A stretch of DNA of 64,000 nt from Paenibacillus faecalis (lineage in GTDB: Bacteria > Bacillota > Bacilli > Paenibacillales > Paenibacillaceae): assembly GCF_900289175.1 (NCBI RefSeq), contig NZ_LT985747.1:2379708-2443707 (forward strand), read 5' to 3'. The number at the start of each line of letters is the position of its first letter. The stretch's first letter is position 1. Made by a program: the position numbers and the translations under genes. Below the pieces are notes generated by a model. That model saw only the letters and a list, made by a program, of their open reading frames with translations. It was not told the DNA's origin and ran no database searches. Below, piece by piece: positions 52,377 to 61,346 of this stretch.

Positions 52377-52934
52377 ATGAACACGTTGTCTTACGGCCTG
52401 CTTGGTCTGCTCGCCAGAAAAGAGTCGTCCGGTTATGAGTTGATGCTAAGAATACAACCCTTTTGGCAAGCGAAGCACAGCCAGATTTACCCACTTCTCT
52501 CCGCCATGGAAGACAAACAACTTCTCAGTTCACGTTGGGTACAGCAAAGTGACAAGCCCGACAAGAAAGTTTACATGATTACAGAACCAGGTATGCAGAA
52601 GCTGCGTGAATGGATGCATCTGCCGCTCGCACCCTCTGTAACGAAAGATGAACTGTCACTGCGCACATTTTGTCTTTGGTTAAGCGATATCGGAATTGCA
52701 CTGGACATGTATGAGGAACGCCGTAAGCTCTATTTTGACAAAAAGCTTTTTTTCAATGATATTTTAAAAGCAATCCCTGAGGATCAACGCCATTTCAGCA
52801 GCAAGGAATTCAGTGATTACATCCTTGCCTCCAAAGGACTTATGATGGCTGAAACAGAGCTGAAATGGTGTGACTGGGTACTGGATCTTCTGAAGCAGCA
52901 CCGGCTGCAGAAGGCTTCGGGTCATCGATCATAA
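52377..52934 (+). CDS. PadR-family transcriptional regulator
   Basis: A 185-residue PadR regulator. Start at 52377 (MNTLSYGLLGLLARK) with AGGGAG upstream. The winged helix covers 1-85 (SSGYELMLRIQPFWQAKHSQIYPLLSAM with the wing RWVQQSDKPDKKVY), and a Vir-like helical dimerisation region makes up the rest. The ligand and target are unknown; the adjacent genes are the only local hint. No divergent efflux gene is present. Confidence 0.88.
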   Translation: MNTLSYGLLGLLARKESSGYELMLRIQPFWQAKHSQIYPLLSAMEDKQLLSSRWVQQSDKPDKKVYMITEPGMQKLREWMHLPLAPSVTKDELSLRTFCLWLSDIGIALDMYEERRKLYFDKKLFFNDILKAIPEDQRHFSSKEFSDYILASKGLMMAETELKWCDWVLDLLKQHRLQKASGHRS

Positions 52935-53022
52935 TTTTTTTGAAACCATATCGTGCACTAGTCCGTAATACATTCATTAAGATTAAACATCTATTTTAAC
53001 TGGGAGGTTCAACGAAAACACA

Positions 53023-53451
53023 ATGAAAAAAGTACTTGCTATTTTTGTAATGCTCACTATGTTCTTCGTAGTGATTGCCCCTGACTCCGTTGATGCTAGA
53101 AGAGGTGGCGGCGGCTTTAGCTCAGGAAAGAAATCGTTCTCAAATACGCCTAATAAAAAATCAGACAATGTCCAAAAGTCTACGAATAAATCCAACACAA
53201 ACGCCAACCAAGGCGCAACGAAAAAACCTGGATTTTTCAGCGGCGGCAGCTTGATGAAAGGATTGATGATCGGCGGTCTCGCAGGCCTGCTGTTCGGTGG
53301 ATTGTTTTCCGGAATGGGTGTTCTCGGTAACATCTTAGGGCTTGCTGTCAACCTGCTGGCAATCTGGCTCCTCATTATAGCCGTTATGGCAGTTGTAAGA
53401 GCTGTAAAAAACCGCCGTCGTGATCATGAACGGCGCGACAACCGGTACTAA
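53023..53451 (+). CDS. secreted/membrane protein, Tim44-like
   Basis: A 142-residue protein with a signal sequence (KKVLAIFVMLTMFFVVIA, cleavage after VDA), a Gly/Ser/Asn/Lys-rich low-complexity part (about 27-75), then hydrophobic segments GLMIGGLAGLLFGGLF and LAVNLLAIWLLIIAVMAVV and a basic tail. Such proteins are often labelled preprotein translocase Tim44-like in Bacilli without evidence. GGGAGG lies about 15 nt before the ATG, a longer spacing than usual. The next gene begins 2 bp after its stop. Confidence 0.65.
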   Translation: MKKVLAIFVMLTMFFVVIAPDSVDARRGGGGFSSGKKSFSNTPNKKSDNVQKSTNKSNTNANQGATKKPGFFSGGSLMKGLMIGGLAGLLFGGLFSGMGVLGNILGLAVNLLAIWLLIIAVMAVVRAVKNRRRDHERRDNRY

Positions 53452-53453
53452 TT

Positions 53454-53732
53454 ATGATTCTGAGCATGGATGAGATCATCAATGCGGTCTGTATCCATCA
53501 GGCAGAACGCAGAGGTGTGAAACCTACCGATGTCGTCGTTGAGCTTTGCTGGGATGAAGACACCGGCTTCACTGCTGAAATTTGGGTGAACAACCGGAGT
53601 CAGTATTTGATCGAAGCCAACCTGATCGAGGCGATTCTACGCTACCTGTACTCCGAATACAATATTCGGGCTTATCGCGAACAGGTGAGACTCGAACTAG
53701 AAGACGAAATTATCGCGATTGTCGAGCAATAA
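53454..53732 (+). CDS. DUF2653 (YxcD-like) protein
   Basis: A 92-residue protein of the DUF2653 family, known from B. subtilis YxcD. Features: DEIINAVCIHQAERRGVKP at the N-terminus, VVVELCWDEDTGFTAEIWVN and the C-terminal RLELEDEIIAIVEQ. Small and acidic, without membrane segments. It lies 2 bp after the Tim44-like gene and shares its transcript. Function is unknown. Confidence 0.78.
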   Translation: MILSMDEIINAVCIHQAERRGVKPTDVVVELCWDEDTGFTAEIWVNNRSQYLIEANLIEAILRYLYSEYNIRAYREQVRLELEDEIIAIVEQ

Positions 53733-53742
53733 ATGTATACAG

Positions 53743-53790
53743 TAAAAGGGAAGCTCCAAAAGGTCGATTTGACCCCGGAGCTTCCCTTTT
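53743..53790. terminator. bidirectional hairpin terminator
   Basis: Perfect 14-bp arms AAAAGGGAAGCTCC/GGAGCTTCCCTTTT with an inner GGTC/GACC stem; it ends the Tim44-like/DUF2653 operon. Confidence 0.88.
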
Positions 53791-54014
53791 GTACATTGAT
53801 GAGGTAATCTCAAGTACCGACCATTTATTGCTACAATGCTCCACCTCCCTATTTTGATTACTATCATTCTAGTCAGACCGCACAGTCATCTTCAACTTAT
53901 ATTAATGCGATTGGGATTAAAAATAGATTATTAGGACCTTCTTCCTTGAATACATCTTTAGCCCCTGTTTTTTCGCGATTACGACATATAATCTCGGGTA
54001 AACACCTCTTCATA

Positions 54015-54023
54015 TGGTATAAT
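54015..54023 (+). promoter_or_regulatory. extended -10 promoter upstream of traB-like gene
   Basis: TGGTATAAT, an extended -10 element with no clear -35 at 17 nt. It lies 59 bp upstream of the traB-like start. The rest of 53791-54014 shows no gene. Confidence 0.5.
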
Positions 54024-54081
54024 CTACTAGTATGGTGGTATATCATTCCACACATCATAGAATTTGAGAGGAGAACATTGT

Positions 54082-55476
54082 ATGCAAGTTATGCAAGAAA
54101 AGAAACGCTGGACCAAGCTTAAACGCTGGGTGGGAGCCGGTGCACTGAGTTTAACGCTCCTGTTAGGACTTGTATTTCCGGTGCATGCCGCTGAAGAACC
54201 TTCAGCTCTTCCCGATATCAGTCCTTGGTCTATCTCGACGCTGCATGAAGGAGAGAAATACGGAATTTTCCCGTTGGAATGGTACTTTGACGGTACATTC
54301 AAAGAGCCTATTACTGATGATAAATTCCAATCGCTAATGGATGCAACTGAAGCGGAGCTGGATCTGCTCGGACTGAAGAAAAAGGAAAATTCCCTGTCGT
54401 TTGAGACGGGAAAAGCAATATCCCGAGAAAATGTAATTCGTTCTTTATACAAGTTGCTGGCTAACTATGAGCTTCCAGAAGCTTTCGGAATCACTGGAGT
54501 TGATCCGATCAACTATATGCAGCAAAAAGGTATCGTAAAAGGTACCAAAGCCGGGCTCCAGCTGGAGCAACCTTCAACCGTTGAACAAGCAGTTGTCATG
54601 GCAAGCAGACTGGTTGATTATACATACGATACGGCCGAAGGCGGAGCCAAAGGTCTGATGTGGAAAGTTACAAACGATAAAAACACACTCTATTTGCTCG
54701 GATCGATTCACTTGGGCAACACGGACATGTACCCGATGCATAATCGCATTCAAGAAGCCTTTGAAGCATCAGACGACCTATGGGTTGAAGTTAATATTGT
54801 TACCGGAGACATGAGCTATCTTGAGGAAAAAATGGTGTACAGTGATGGCACTACACTGAAAGATCATGTTACCGCAGAGACTTACGAGAAGCTTCAAAAA
54901 GTACTTGCTAAACTGGGGCTGCCAGCGAATACTTTTGATACCTTTAAGCCGTTTGCCGTTTCGAACACGCTCTCAACATTTGATCTCGGAAATCAGACTG
55001 ACAGCAATACGGCTATGCTTACCGGTATCGACAGTTATTTCATTACCAGCGCAATGCTTACAGGCAAACCGGTTCGTGAGCTGGAAAGCATTAAGCTGCA
55101 GGCCGATTTGTTCGCAGATGTACCGATTGAACAACAGGAAAAAGAATTGAATCAATTGCTGGATGTTCTCCTGACCGATACAGGAGCAGAGGAAATCTCT
55201 AAACAGCTGGAGCAAATGCAGACAGAATGGATTGAGGGCGACCTCAAAGGTCTGCAACAAATGCTATCAGCTGAAGGAGAGTTCGCTGAGGGAGGAATGA
55301 ATGATCGCCTCGTCGGAGAACGTGACAAAAACATGGCGAATAAACTGGCTGAATTGTTGGAGCAAGAAGGAGAAAACACCTCCTTTATTGTTGTAGGTGC
55401 GGCCCACTATGCATTGGAAGGCATGGTTGTTGATCAATTGAAAGAAAAAGGCTACACGGTCGAGTTTATTCAATAA
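54082..55476 (+). CDS. TraB/GumN-family protein with SLH-like N-terminus
   Basis: A 464-residue secreted protein. Start at 54082 has GAGAGGAG upstream; the ORF's first codon is a TTG inside that site. The signal peptide is about 1-36 (LSLTLLLGLVFPVHA). Residues 40-190 resemble S-layer homology or copper-amine-oxidase-like domains (PDISPWSISTLHEGEKYGI, YMQQKGIVKG). Residues 200-464 are the TraB/GumN domain, with GSIHLGN and GAAHYALEGMV supplying the conserved His residues. The family is thought to be metallopeptidase-like but is uncharacterised in Firmicutes. Confidence 0.85.
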   Translation: MQVMQEKKRWTKLKRWVGAGALSLTLLLGLVFPVHAAEEPSALPDISPWSISTLHEGEKYGIFPLEWYFDGTFKEPITDDKFQSLMDATEAELDLLGLKKKENSLSFETGKAISRENVIRSLYKLLANYELPEAFGITGVDPINYMQQKGIVKGTKAGLQLEQPSTVEQAVVMASRLVDYTYDTAEGGAKGLMWKVTNDKNTLYLLGSIHLGNTDMYPMHNRIQEAFEASDDLWVEVNIVTGDMSYLEEKMVYSDGTTLKDHVTAETYEKLQKVLAKLGLPANTFDTFKPFAVSNTLSTFDLGNQTDSNTAMLTGIDSYFITSAMLTGKPVRELESIKLQADLFADVPIEQQEKELNQLLDVLLTDTGAEEISKQLEQMQTEWIEGDLKGLQQMLSAEGEFAEGGMNDRLVGERDKNMANKLAELLEQEGENTSFIVVGAAHYALEGMVVDQLKEKGYTVEFIQ

Positions 55477-55555
55477 TTATCCAATATTTATACTGGATCT
55501 GAACACATCAGTTTAGCTCTTCATTACAGTATCATAATATGTAAAGCTTTGGAGC

Positions 55556-55595
55556 AGAGCGGGTTCTACGAATGATGTAGACTCCGCTCTTTTTT
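55556..55595 (+). terminator. traB-like gene terminator
   Basis: AGAGCGG/CCGCTCT with an inner TCTAC/GTAGA stem, then TTTTT on the plus strand. Confidence 0.85.
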
Positions 55596-55676
55596 GTATC
55601 ATAAATCCGGAAGAATGCATCATGATCTTGATTTGATAACGGTTCATTCCATAACCTCCGGCTTGTATTACTCCAG

Positions 55677-55702
55677 CAAAAAACCGAGTGAGATACACTC
55701 GG
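55677..55702 (-). terminator. glycosyltransferase gene terminator
   Basis: Minus-strand stem CCGAGTG/CACTCGG, loop TATCT, followed by TTTTTTGC. Confidence 0.82.
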
Positions 55703-55756
55703 CTTTGGCTAGATTATGATGAAACTGGTTGTGTGTCAATATAATCATGCTGGTTT

Positions 55757-56878
55757 TCATTGTACCGGCCCTCTAGCGCTTGCTCTTATCGACTCATAGC
55801 GATCCCCCAGTATTTTTTGGAAATAGCTTTGATTATGAAGCATACTAGGATGATCTGCATAAAAACTCATTGCGATTTCGTTGTGATAACATGCCCTTTC
55901 CGTTTGACCAAGCTGGTCGTAGCAGAGGCATAATTTTAAATGCGGAACCCAGGTCCAGAACGAAGCTTGTGTCATTGTTAGCTGATCTGAAGGAATTACC
56001 AGTTGTGTCGCTTGCTCGAACCAATAAATCGCTGGATGGATCATCTCTCTTTGCAGCAATATCTCACCGATTTGACAGCATATATCCGAATGCGGTTTAT
56101 CATATTCAAATGAACGGAACAGTGCCGGGAGCCGATCGTTCTCGTTTTGGAGCTCGTGGTGACAACCCTCCATTTTCAAGCAAGCCTGAATACAATCCTC
56201 ATACCATCCCTGCTTTGTCTGTAAAAACTTTTCATAAAAATCCAGCGCTTCCTTGTACCTCGCATGATCCTTCAGTTCATTCCCAAAATAATACAGATCC
56301 CGGGCTGAAAATTCTTCTCCTGCAGCAAGCCGCTTCTCATAAATACGCAGGTTCCGATCGGTATACTCCTTATCCTTTTTATGGTAGATTGCGATTTCGC
56401 TGTTATAAATCTGTCCGCCGACGGCCAGATACTCATGTACCGCGCCATGCCATATAAAGCCGGCCTCGCGCCGGACTAACCGGTTTCGCCGCAAGGAAAA
56501 GATCGCCTCCCCCTTCTCGTTGGTCGTCAGTACATAGGGCATTGTGACACTATCGATATGGCGAGATACCGACAGCATTTCTTTTAATTGCTTAAATGCC
56601 GCATGATCCTTCGGGTCAACTACATCATCGGCATCCAGCCACAAAATATATTCCTGTGTAGCTTTGCTGAAGGCAAAATTCCGCGCTGCTCCAAAATCAT
56701 CAATCCATTCAAAATCATAAACAATCGCACCGTTATTGGCAGCGATCGCTTTGGTATTGTCCGTCGAGCCAGTATCTACAATTACAAGTTCATCCACAAG
56801 GCCTTTTATGCTGTCAAGACAACGCTGCAGACTGCTCTCCTCATTGCGTACAATCATACATAAACTGATCGTGATCAT
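55757..56878 (-). CDS. family 2 glycosyltransferase with TPR region
   Basis: A 373-residue GT-A fold glycosyltransferase. The start MITISLCMIVRNEE and DELVIVDTGSTDNT form the nucleotide-sugar site, with the metal-binding motif LDADD at 81-85 and the family stretch GFIWHGAVHEYL. Residues 190-370 are TPR-like helices (RYKEALDFYEKFLQ). This layout is that of the SunS/YkcC-like group that modifies peptides or proteins, so a protein substrate is possible. The start overlaps a small upstream frame by 4 bp. Confidence 0.87.
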   Translation of the reverse strand: MITISLCMIVRNEESSLQRCLDSIKGLVDELVIVDTGSTDNTKAIAANNGAIVYDFEWIDDFGAARNFAFSKATQEYILWLDADDVVDPKDHAAFKQLKEMLSVSRHIDSVTMPYVLTTNEKGEAIFSLRRNRLVRREAGFIWHGAVHEYLAVGGQIYNSEIAIYHKKDKEYTDRNLRIYEKRLAAGEEFSARDLYYFGNELKDHARYKEALDFYEKFLQTKQGWYEDCIQACLKMEGCHHELQNENDRLPALFRSFEYDKPHSDICCQIGEILLQREMIHPAIYWFEQATQLVIPSDQLTMTQASFWTWVPHLKLCLCYDQLGQTERACYHNEIAMSFYADHPSMLHNQSYFQKILGDRYESIRASARGPVQ

Positions 56879-57179
56879 CGCTGATCGCTCCCCTCCCTGG
56901 CCTTTGGATATGCTGATCCATTTAAGCCGTCATAATCAATCAAAAATTTGGAAACGAAAACGGCTAGCTCGATCATGCCGAGCTCCGACATTATAATATG
57001 GGACATTCCGATTTCCTTAGAGCGCAATGGATGTCAGCAGCAAGCTTGTTACTTTTATTTCGTTTCAGGACGATTTCAGGCTTGATATGAGGAATATTAG
57101 GCATGGAGATGAACCGTTCAGTTCGGCTCCATGAGCAAACAAATATTAGGTGAACACTTCCAATTTTGTATTCAGACAT
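56875..57179 (-). pseudogene. possible split gene upstream of glycosyltransferase
   Basis: Two adjacent frames, 57179-56991 (62 codons, MSEYKIGSVHLIFVCSWSR ... ALRKSECPIL stop) and 56991-56875 (38 codons, MSELGMIELAVFVSKFLIDYDGLNG), meet with a one-base overlap and look like parts of one protein. Composition is protein-like and the second frame ends by a 4-bp overlap with the glycosyltransferase start. I do not recognise the family. It may be one gene broken by a frameshift, or two real small genes. No ribosome binding site of quality precedes 57179. The rest of 57180-57337 shows no gene. Confidence 0.35.
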
Positions 57180-57337
57180 ACGTTAAGCTTTTACATATTC
57201 GTATGATTTCGTTTGCCTTGTTATGATGTCTCTGAAGTTTATACCATAGGTCAAAAATAGAGCTAATTGACCTATGCTTCGAGATTGTCGATAATAGTAG
57301 AAGAACCTTATTACCTTCAAGAGATTGGAGCAATTCA

Positions 57338-59173
57338 ATGAGATATCTCAATTTGGAACAATGCATCAACGATCTGGAGAAGCACGGACATTTGATTCGT
57401 ATTCATGAAGAGGTAGACCCTCATCTAGAAATGGCAGCTATACATATGAAGGTATACGAAGCAGGGGGCCCTGCCCTGTTGTTTGAACGGGTCAGAGGGT
57501 CCAGGTTCCGTGCGGTATCTAACCTTTTCGGTACAATGGAGCGCAGCAAGTTTATTTTTCGGGATACGTTTGATTCCACACAGGATGTCATTGCCCTGCG
57601 CAACGATCCCATGAAGGCTCTTAAAAATCCATTTAAATATGTTGGAACGGGATTGGCTGCCAAAACAGCTCTTCCTATTAAAAAAAGCGGACTGCCCGCT
57701 GATTTCCAAGAAATCCAAATATCAGACCTTCCACTCATTAAGCATTGGCAAGGAGATGGCGGCGCTTTTGTCACTCTTCCTCAAGTGTATACAGAAGATC
57801 CGGAGAAGCCAGGGATTATGAACTCTAATCTCGGAATGTACCGGATACAGCTAACCGGCAACGATTATGAGTTAAACAAAGAAGTGGGAGTACATTACCA
57901 AATACAGCGTGGTATTGGCGTTCATCAGGCCAAAGCGAATAAGCTGGGGCAGCCGCTTAAAGTGAGCTGTTTTATCGGGGGACCACCGGCCCATACCATC
58001 TCCGCCATTATGCCGCTACCGGAAGGCATGAGCGAGCTGACCTTTGCCGGCTTGCTGTCTGGACGCCACTTCCGTTACAGCTATGTAGATGGTTACTGTA
58101 TAAGCCATGACGCCGATTTTGTCATCACGGGTGAAATCTATCCTGAAGAGACCAAACCGGAGGGGCCTTTCGGGGATCATTTGGGTTATTACAGCTTGAT
58201 TCATCCGTTTCCGGTGATGAGAGTGCATAAAGTGTATGCCAAGAAAAACGCCATCTATCCGTTTACCGTTGTAGGCAGACCGCCGCAGGAGGACACCTCC
58301 TTCGGGGAATTGATCCATGAGCTGACTGGTGGAGCGATCAGAGCGGAGATTCCAGGTGTCAAAGAGGTGCATGCGGTTGATGCGGCCGGGGTGCATCCAC
58401 TGCTGCTTGCCATTGGAAGCGAGCGCTACACTCCTTTTCAGCAGGTGAAGCAACCAGCTGAGCTGCTCACGCAGGCCAATCGTATTTTAGGGACCGGCCA
58501 ATTAAGCCTGGCCAAGTATTTGTTTATAACAGCTGAAGAGAAGCAGCCTGTCAGCACACATCAGATTGAGAATTTCTTGACGTATATTTTAGAGCGAATC
58601 GATTTGCACCGGGATATTCATTTTCAAACCAATACGACCATCGATACACTGGATTACTCAGGAACGGGACTCAATACCGGAAGCAAAGTCATATTCGCGG
58701 CTGTTGGAGATAAGAAAAGAGAGTTGTGCACCGATGTACCAGACAGCCTGAAGGACCTAGGTGGCTTTAACCGTGCAGCATGGATTCAGCCAGGCATTGT
58801 TGCGCTTCAAGGACCCGCTTTTAAAAGCTATGATGAAGAAGAGCAAGAAATAAACGACCTATGTAACATGATTCGTGAGAGGGGACCTCTCTCTACTTGC
58901 CCGATGATCATTTTATGCGATGACAGCGACTTTTTGAGCAAGACCATCAGTAATTTCCTGTGGGTTACCTTTACGCGAAGCAACCCTTCCCATGATATTT
59001 ATGGGGTAAACAGCTATTATAAGAATAAACATTGGGGATGCGATAACGTCATTATCGATGCTCGTTCCAAGCCGCACCAAGCACCACCGTTAATTCCTGA
59101 TCCAACGGTTGAAAACAACATCAAACGATTTTTCGAGAAAGGTGCCAGTTTAAGCAACATCCCGATATCGTAA
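57338..59173 (+). CDS. UbiD-family decarboxylase
   Basis: A 611-residue UbiD-type decarboxylase that would use prenylated FMN to remove carboxylate from aromatic or unsaturated acids. Motifs: MNSNLGMYRIQLTGND, KVSCFIGGPPAHTI, FVITGEIYPEET and EGPFGDHLGYYS, which carries the catalytic Glu region. The C-terminal region differs from E. coli UbiD, and its length (611) exceeds the usual 490-500; the extra part is at the C-terminus. No ubiX-like flavin prenyltransferase is in the window. The substrate is unknown. Confidence 0.85.
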   Translation: MRYLNLEQCINDLEKHGHLIRIHEEVDPHLEMAAIHMKVYEAGGPALLFERVRGSRFRAVSNLFGTMERSKFIFRDTFDSTQDVIALRNDPMKALKNPFKYVGTGLAAKTALPIKKSGLPADFQEIQISDLPLIKHWQGDGGAFVTLPQVYTEDPEKPGIMNSNLGMYRIQLTGNDYELNKEVGVHYQIQRGIGVHQAKANKLGQPLKVSCFIGGPPAHTISAIMPLPEGMSELTFAGLLSGRHFRYSYVDGYCISHDADFVITGEIYPEETKPEGPFGDHLGYYSLIHPFPVMRVHKVYAKKNAIYPFTVVGRPPQEDTSFGELIHELTGGAIRAEIPGVKEVHAVDAAGVHPLLLAIGSERYTPFQQVKQPAELLTQANRILGTGQLSLAKYLFITAEEKQPVSTHQIENFLTYILERIDLHRDIHFQTNTTIDTLDYSGTGLNTGSKVIFAAVGDKKRELCTDVPDSLKDLGGFNRAAWIQPGIVALQGPAFKSYDEEEQEINDLCNMIRERGPLSTCPMIILCDDSDFLSKTISNFLWVTFTRSNPSHDIYGVNSYYKNKHWGCDNVIIDARSKPHQAPPLIPDPTVENNIKRFFEKGASLSNIPIS

Positions 59174-59254
59174 AGGGCATCTTAACTTTGTTAACTGCAA
59201 AAGCCGCTCTGTCACTGAACTTCGATCCGCTCAAGTGATAGTACAAAACATAAT

Positions 59255-59295
59255 AAACGGCCTTGTTCCTGATTTCTATCGGAATAAGGCCGTTT
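59255..59295. terminator. hairpin after ubiD-like gene
   Basis: AAACGGCCTT(g)TTCC/GGAA(t)AAGGCCGTTT stem with one mismatch and a 10-nt loop. The T run is short on both sides, so termination is likely but not certain. Confidence 0.6.
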
Positions 59296-59392
59296 AGTTA
59301 CTTAAACAAATAAATCAACAATTTCGTTGACGTTCTTCTCCTTTTTATATGTAAAATTATTGATACTTGAGAAAAATTATCTCCCCTCATTC

Positions 59393-59605
59393 TTATAAAA
59401 AGGCCCTGATGATATAGCCTATAATAAGACCAATAATCCAGAACAACATCAGCCTTCTGTTATACTTCGAATCGTCACTAATTGCGGCATCAACAACATA
59501 AACGAGCAGCAGCAGCCCAATTCGTAAAATCACATGAATAAATGGGAAGGCCAATCCACTGATTAAAGCTAAAATCTGAAGCAGCCAAATCCACTTTTTA
59601 TTCAT
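59393..59605 (-). CDS. small membrane protein, 70 residues
   Basis: A 70-residue protein with two to three hydrophobic segments (WIWLLQILALISGLAFPF, ILRIGLLLLVYVVDA and MLFWIIGLIIGYIIRAF) and a short charged loop DDSKYNRR. AGGAAGGGGGG precedes the ATG. No family is recognised. Confidence 0.65.
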   Translation of the reverse strand: MNKKWIWLLQILALISGLAFPFIHVILRIGLLLLVYVVDAAISDDSKYNRRLMLFWIIGLIIGYIIRAFL

Positions 59606-59723
59606 TAAACGCCCCCCTTCCTGATTACGGATACTGTACCAGCAACTAGTAATATATCAGAAAACAATGGATTTACAATACATTAATCGGTTAATTCAAT
59701 TCTATGTTTTCTCCTCCTGTAAA

Positions 59724-59772
59724 ATAAAAAAAGACCAGTACATGGCCTTATGTCAGCCGATATACTGGTCTT
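59724..59772 (-). terminator. amidohydrolase terminator
   Basis: Minus-strand AAGACCAGTA/TACTGGTCTT stem, followed by TTTTTTT. Confidence 0.87.
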
Positions 59773-59800
59773 AAGCATTAACTTATTCTACTCATATGAA

Positions 59801-61114
59801 TCAGACACGCACACCCTGGTATCTCTCCAGCTGCTCTTTCATAAACCGTGTGCTGTCGTTCAACAAATCTGTATCCACCGGCGCATGAACGACCTTGCCA
59901 TCTCTCTTCATCCACTTCCCGTCAATCATTACCTGTTCAATATTGCCTGCATTCACATTCATCAATACATAATTGTAAGGATCATATAATGGCGCCGTTT
60001 GATGTCGTGCGGTATTAATCATCATCAGATCGGCCTTTTTGCCTGGTGTCAAGCTGCCGATCTGGTCTTCCATCCTCAATGCGCGTGCGCCATCAATGGT
60101 ACTCATTTCAAGCACACTCTTGGCGTTAAAGACGCCCAGACTTGGCTCTTCTCCCTTGATGTTAACCAGCTCATTATGCACACTGTGTGTATATGCCAAG
60201 GCTACCCTTAACTGGGTAATCATATCTGCGCCAACGACAGAGGTTGTGTCTGCACCGATCGACGGTCTGCCGCCTTTGCTCAGAATCTGATAAAATGGCG
60301 GGTTTCCGTGTCCCATCAGCATCTCAATCTCAGGTGTGATGGAAACCGATATGTCTTCTTTGGCGAATATTTCGTAATCTTTATCAGACAGCTGGTTGCA
60401 GTGGGCAAAGTTAATGTAATCGAGAGGAAGACCCTCTTCATATAAATGTTCGATCAGTCCATCCTCACCGGGAACACCTCCCACATGAGCGGTAGCAAAT
60501 ACATTTTGTTCACGTGCTTCTTTAATGCTGCGCTTGAACCTTTCTACATCGCTACTGATCGCACCAAGGGCAATCTGAGTCAGCGGGTTGCTGTTCGTCT
60601 CCCGCAGACGCAACATCTTCTTAAAGTTAGCATCTTCATCAAGCGGTTGTACAGAATCCGCAATAGCTACAATAGTACGCATCGAGATTTGCGAATCTGC
60701 TTTTAATATTTCAAGGCCATGCTCATACGTATTGGTCGAATTCGCCCAGTGCAGTACAGTTGTAACACCGGAATTGATAGCTTCCAGGTATCCGATATAA
60801 CTGCCCACATAAATCTCCTGCGGACGAAGCTTTGATCCGATATCATCAAGAAATTGCGAATAGTATTCGGATAGCGACCATTCTGTAAAAGCTTGACTGA
60901 ACAATTGCTGATATACGTGACGATGTGTGTCCACAAAGCCCGGCATTACAATATAGCCGGAACCATCGATCACTTCCATGTCCTCTGTCGGTTCAATTTG
61001 CTTTCCTACCTGCTTAATTACATTATTCTCAATCAAAATGTCCCCGTCCGTGATTTCTCCAATTTTAGCATCCATCGACAATATATGCGCGCGTTGTATT
61101 AAGATTGTTGACAT
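59801..61114 (-). CDS. amidohydrolase (ATZ/TRZ-like)
   Basis: A 437-residue metal-dependent hydrolase of the ATZ/TRZ (chlorohydrolase/cytosine-deaminase) type. Metal ligands: His64 and His66 (DTHRHVYQ), AHVGG, FAHCNQLS and GADTTSVVG. The composite beta-domain parts lie at both ends (ILIENNVIKQVG and PGKKADLMMIN). The substrate may be a purine-, triazine- or guanidine-like amine. GGAGG lies upstream of the ATG. A single gene ended by a terminator. Confidence 0.88.
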   Translation of the reverse strand: MSTILIQRAHILSMDAKIGEITDGDILIENNVIKQVGKQIEPTEDMEVIDGSGYIVMPGFVDTHRHVYQQLFSQAFTEWSLSEYYSQFLDDIGSKLRPQEIYVGSYIGYLEAINSGVTTVLHWANSTNTYEHGLEILKADSQISMRTIVAIADSVQPLDEDANFKKMLRLRETNSNPLTQIALGAISSDVERFKRSIKEAREQNVFATAHVGGVPGEDGLIEHLYEEGLPLDYINFAHCNQLSDKDYEIFAKEDISVSITPEIEMLMGHGNPPFYQILSKGGRPSIGADTTSVVGADMITQLRVALAYTHSVHNELVNIKGEEPSLGVFNAKSVLEMSTIDGARALRMEDQIGSLTPGKKADLMMINTARHQTAPLYDPYNYVLMNVNAGNIEQVMIDGKWMKRDGKVVHAPVDTDLLNDSTRFMKEQLERYQGVRV

Positions 61115-61346
61115 CGTTATACCTCCAAATATATAAGATTTTGAGATACAGAACCAATCTAGTCTTCAAATCCAATTCCGCCACGAACCATACATTTCTC
61201 ACGTTACGATCATTAAGACACTTACAGGAAAGCTGCGAGATTCTTTATATGCTGATATCCACCTCCCTCATATCTTAAAGTTGAGATATGTTTACAATTT
61301 ACCATATTTTATAAAATAAATCAAATGTTCTTTTATTTTTGTTCGT

